A stretch of DNA of 64,000 bases, from NCBI GenBank assembly GCA_033439685.1, contig JAUEDM010000001.1, positions 1,302,001-1,366,000 of the forward strand. The letters are read 5' to 3'. Source of the DNA: Apodospora peruviana. Its lineage: Eukaryota; Ascomycota; Sordariomycetes; Sordariales; Lasiosphaeriaceae. A program made the translations under genes and the position numbers. Each line of letters starts with the position of its first letter. Positions within the stretch are counted from its first letter, which is position 1. This document shows positions 63,825-64,000 of the stretch, one piece after another. The notes beneath the pieces are model-generated. The model made no database searches, was not told the DNA's origin, and saw only the letters and a list, made by a program, of their open reading frames with translations.

Positions 63825-64000
63825 AGCTTTGGCCAAGGACTTAGATGGCGGGTCTAGCACGCTGTTCAGGCGCTCGTTCGATGGGACTTTGGGGCGAACA
63901 TATGCCATTTCCTGATGAGCCACGATTGCTAATTTGTTTTGTCATCTTCTCTCAACGGCAATCATCTGCCGACTTGGATACGGCTTTAGTAAAATGCGTT

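Overview
The window looks like nuclear chromosomal DNA of a filamentous ascomycete, most probably a Sordariomycete (Sordariales-like). The basis is many short GT-AG introns (about 50-100 nt) with CTAAC/CTAAT-type branch sites, intron-bearing tRNA genes, and fungal gene families such as kinesin-5/BimC, Mic60, Sam37, a xylitol dehydrogenase very close to the Neurospora type, and a Rrn9-like factor. I see no bacterial operon, phage, CRISPR array or integrated viral gene. Gene models below were spliced by hand from the sequence; exon borders are given in each entry.

Layout. 1-7.9 kb: a 228-bp inverted-repeat (MITE-like) element, SAM37, a Rrn9-like zinc-finger protein, a haloacid dehalogenase, a short tandem repeat, and intron-bearing tRNA-Gln and tRNA-Leu genes. 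7.9-16 kb: kinesin-5 divergent from a PHAF1-family protein, then a GST-like FAXC/metaxin-type protein. 16-28 kb: a 1289-aa unrecognised membrane-anchored protein, a VAO-family flavin oxidoreductase, a D-2-hydroxyacid dehydrogenase and a dsRBD-like protein. 28-38 kb: an HSD10-like SDR divergent from an unusual Rab4, a GH2 beta-mannosidase and xylitol dehydrogenase tail to tail. 39-45 kb: tRNA-Leu(CAG) and two convergent folylpolyglutamate synthase paralogues. 45-52.8 kb: MIC60, Rab5 divergent from the SAC1 phosphoinositide phosphatase, tRNA-Gly. 52.9-64 kb: an unrecognised coiled-coil/proline-rich protein, a dienelactone hydrolase, a disabled gene with a stop and a frameshift, an HD-domain (cyanamide-hydratase-like) protein, a CocE/NonD-type hydrolase, and gene-poor sequence containing one more possible broken gene.

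The left and middle parts are mainly conserved housekeeping: mitochondrial membrane biogenesis (Sam37, Mic60), endosomal trafficking and phosphoinositides (Rab4, Rab5, Sac1), mitosis (kinesin-5) and rRNA transcription. Small-molecule catabolism genes are scattered between them (dehalogenase, VAO-type oxidase, hydroxyacid dehydrogenase, beta-mannosidase, xylitol dehydrogenase, dienelactone hydrolase, HD hydratase-like, CocE hydrolase). The last 12 kb has the most accessory character: two broken genes, long gene-poor stretches and several hydrolases. I found no clear new multi-gene system. The observations most worth checking are the side-by-side FPGS paralogues, the Rab4 with an internal low-complexity insert and a Gln-to-Thr switch II change, and the unrecognised 1289-aa protein.
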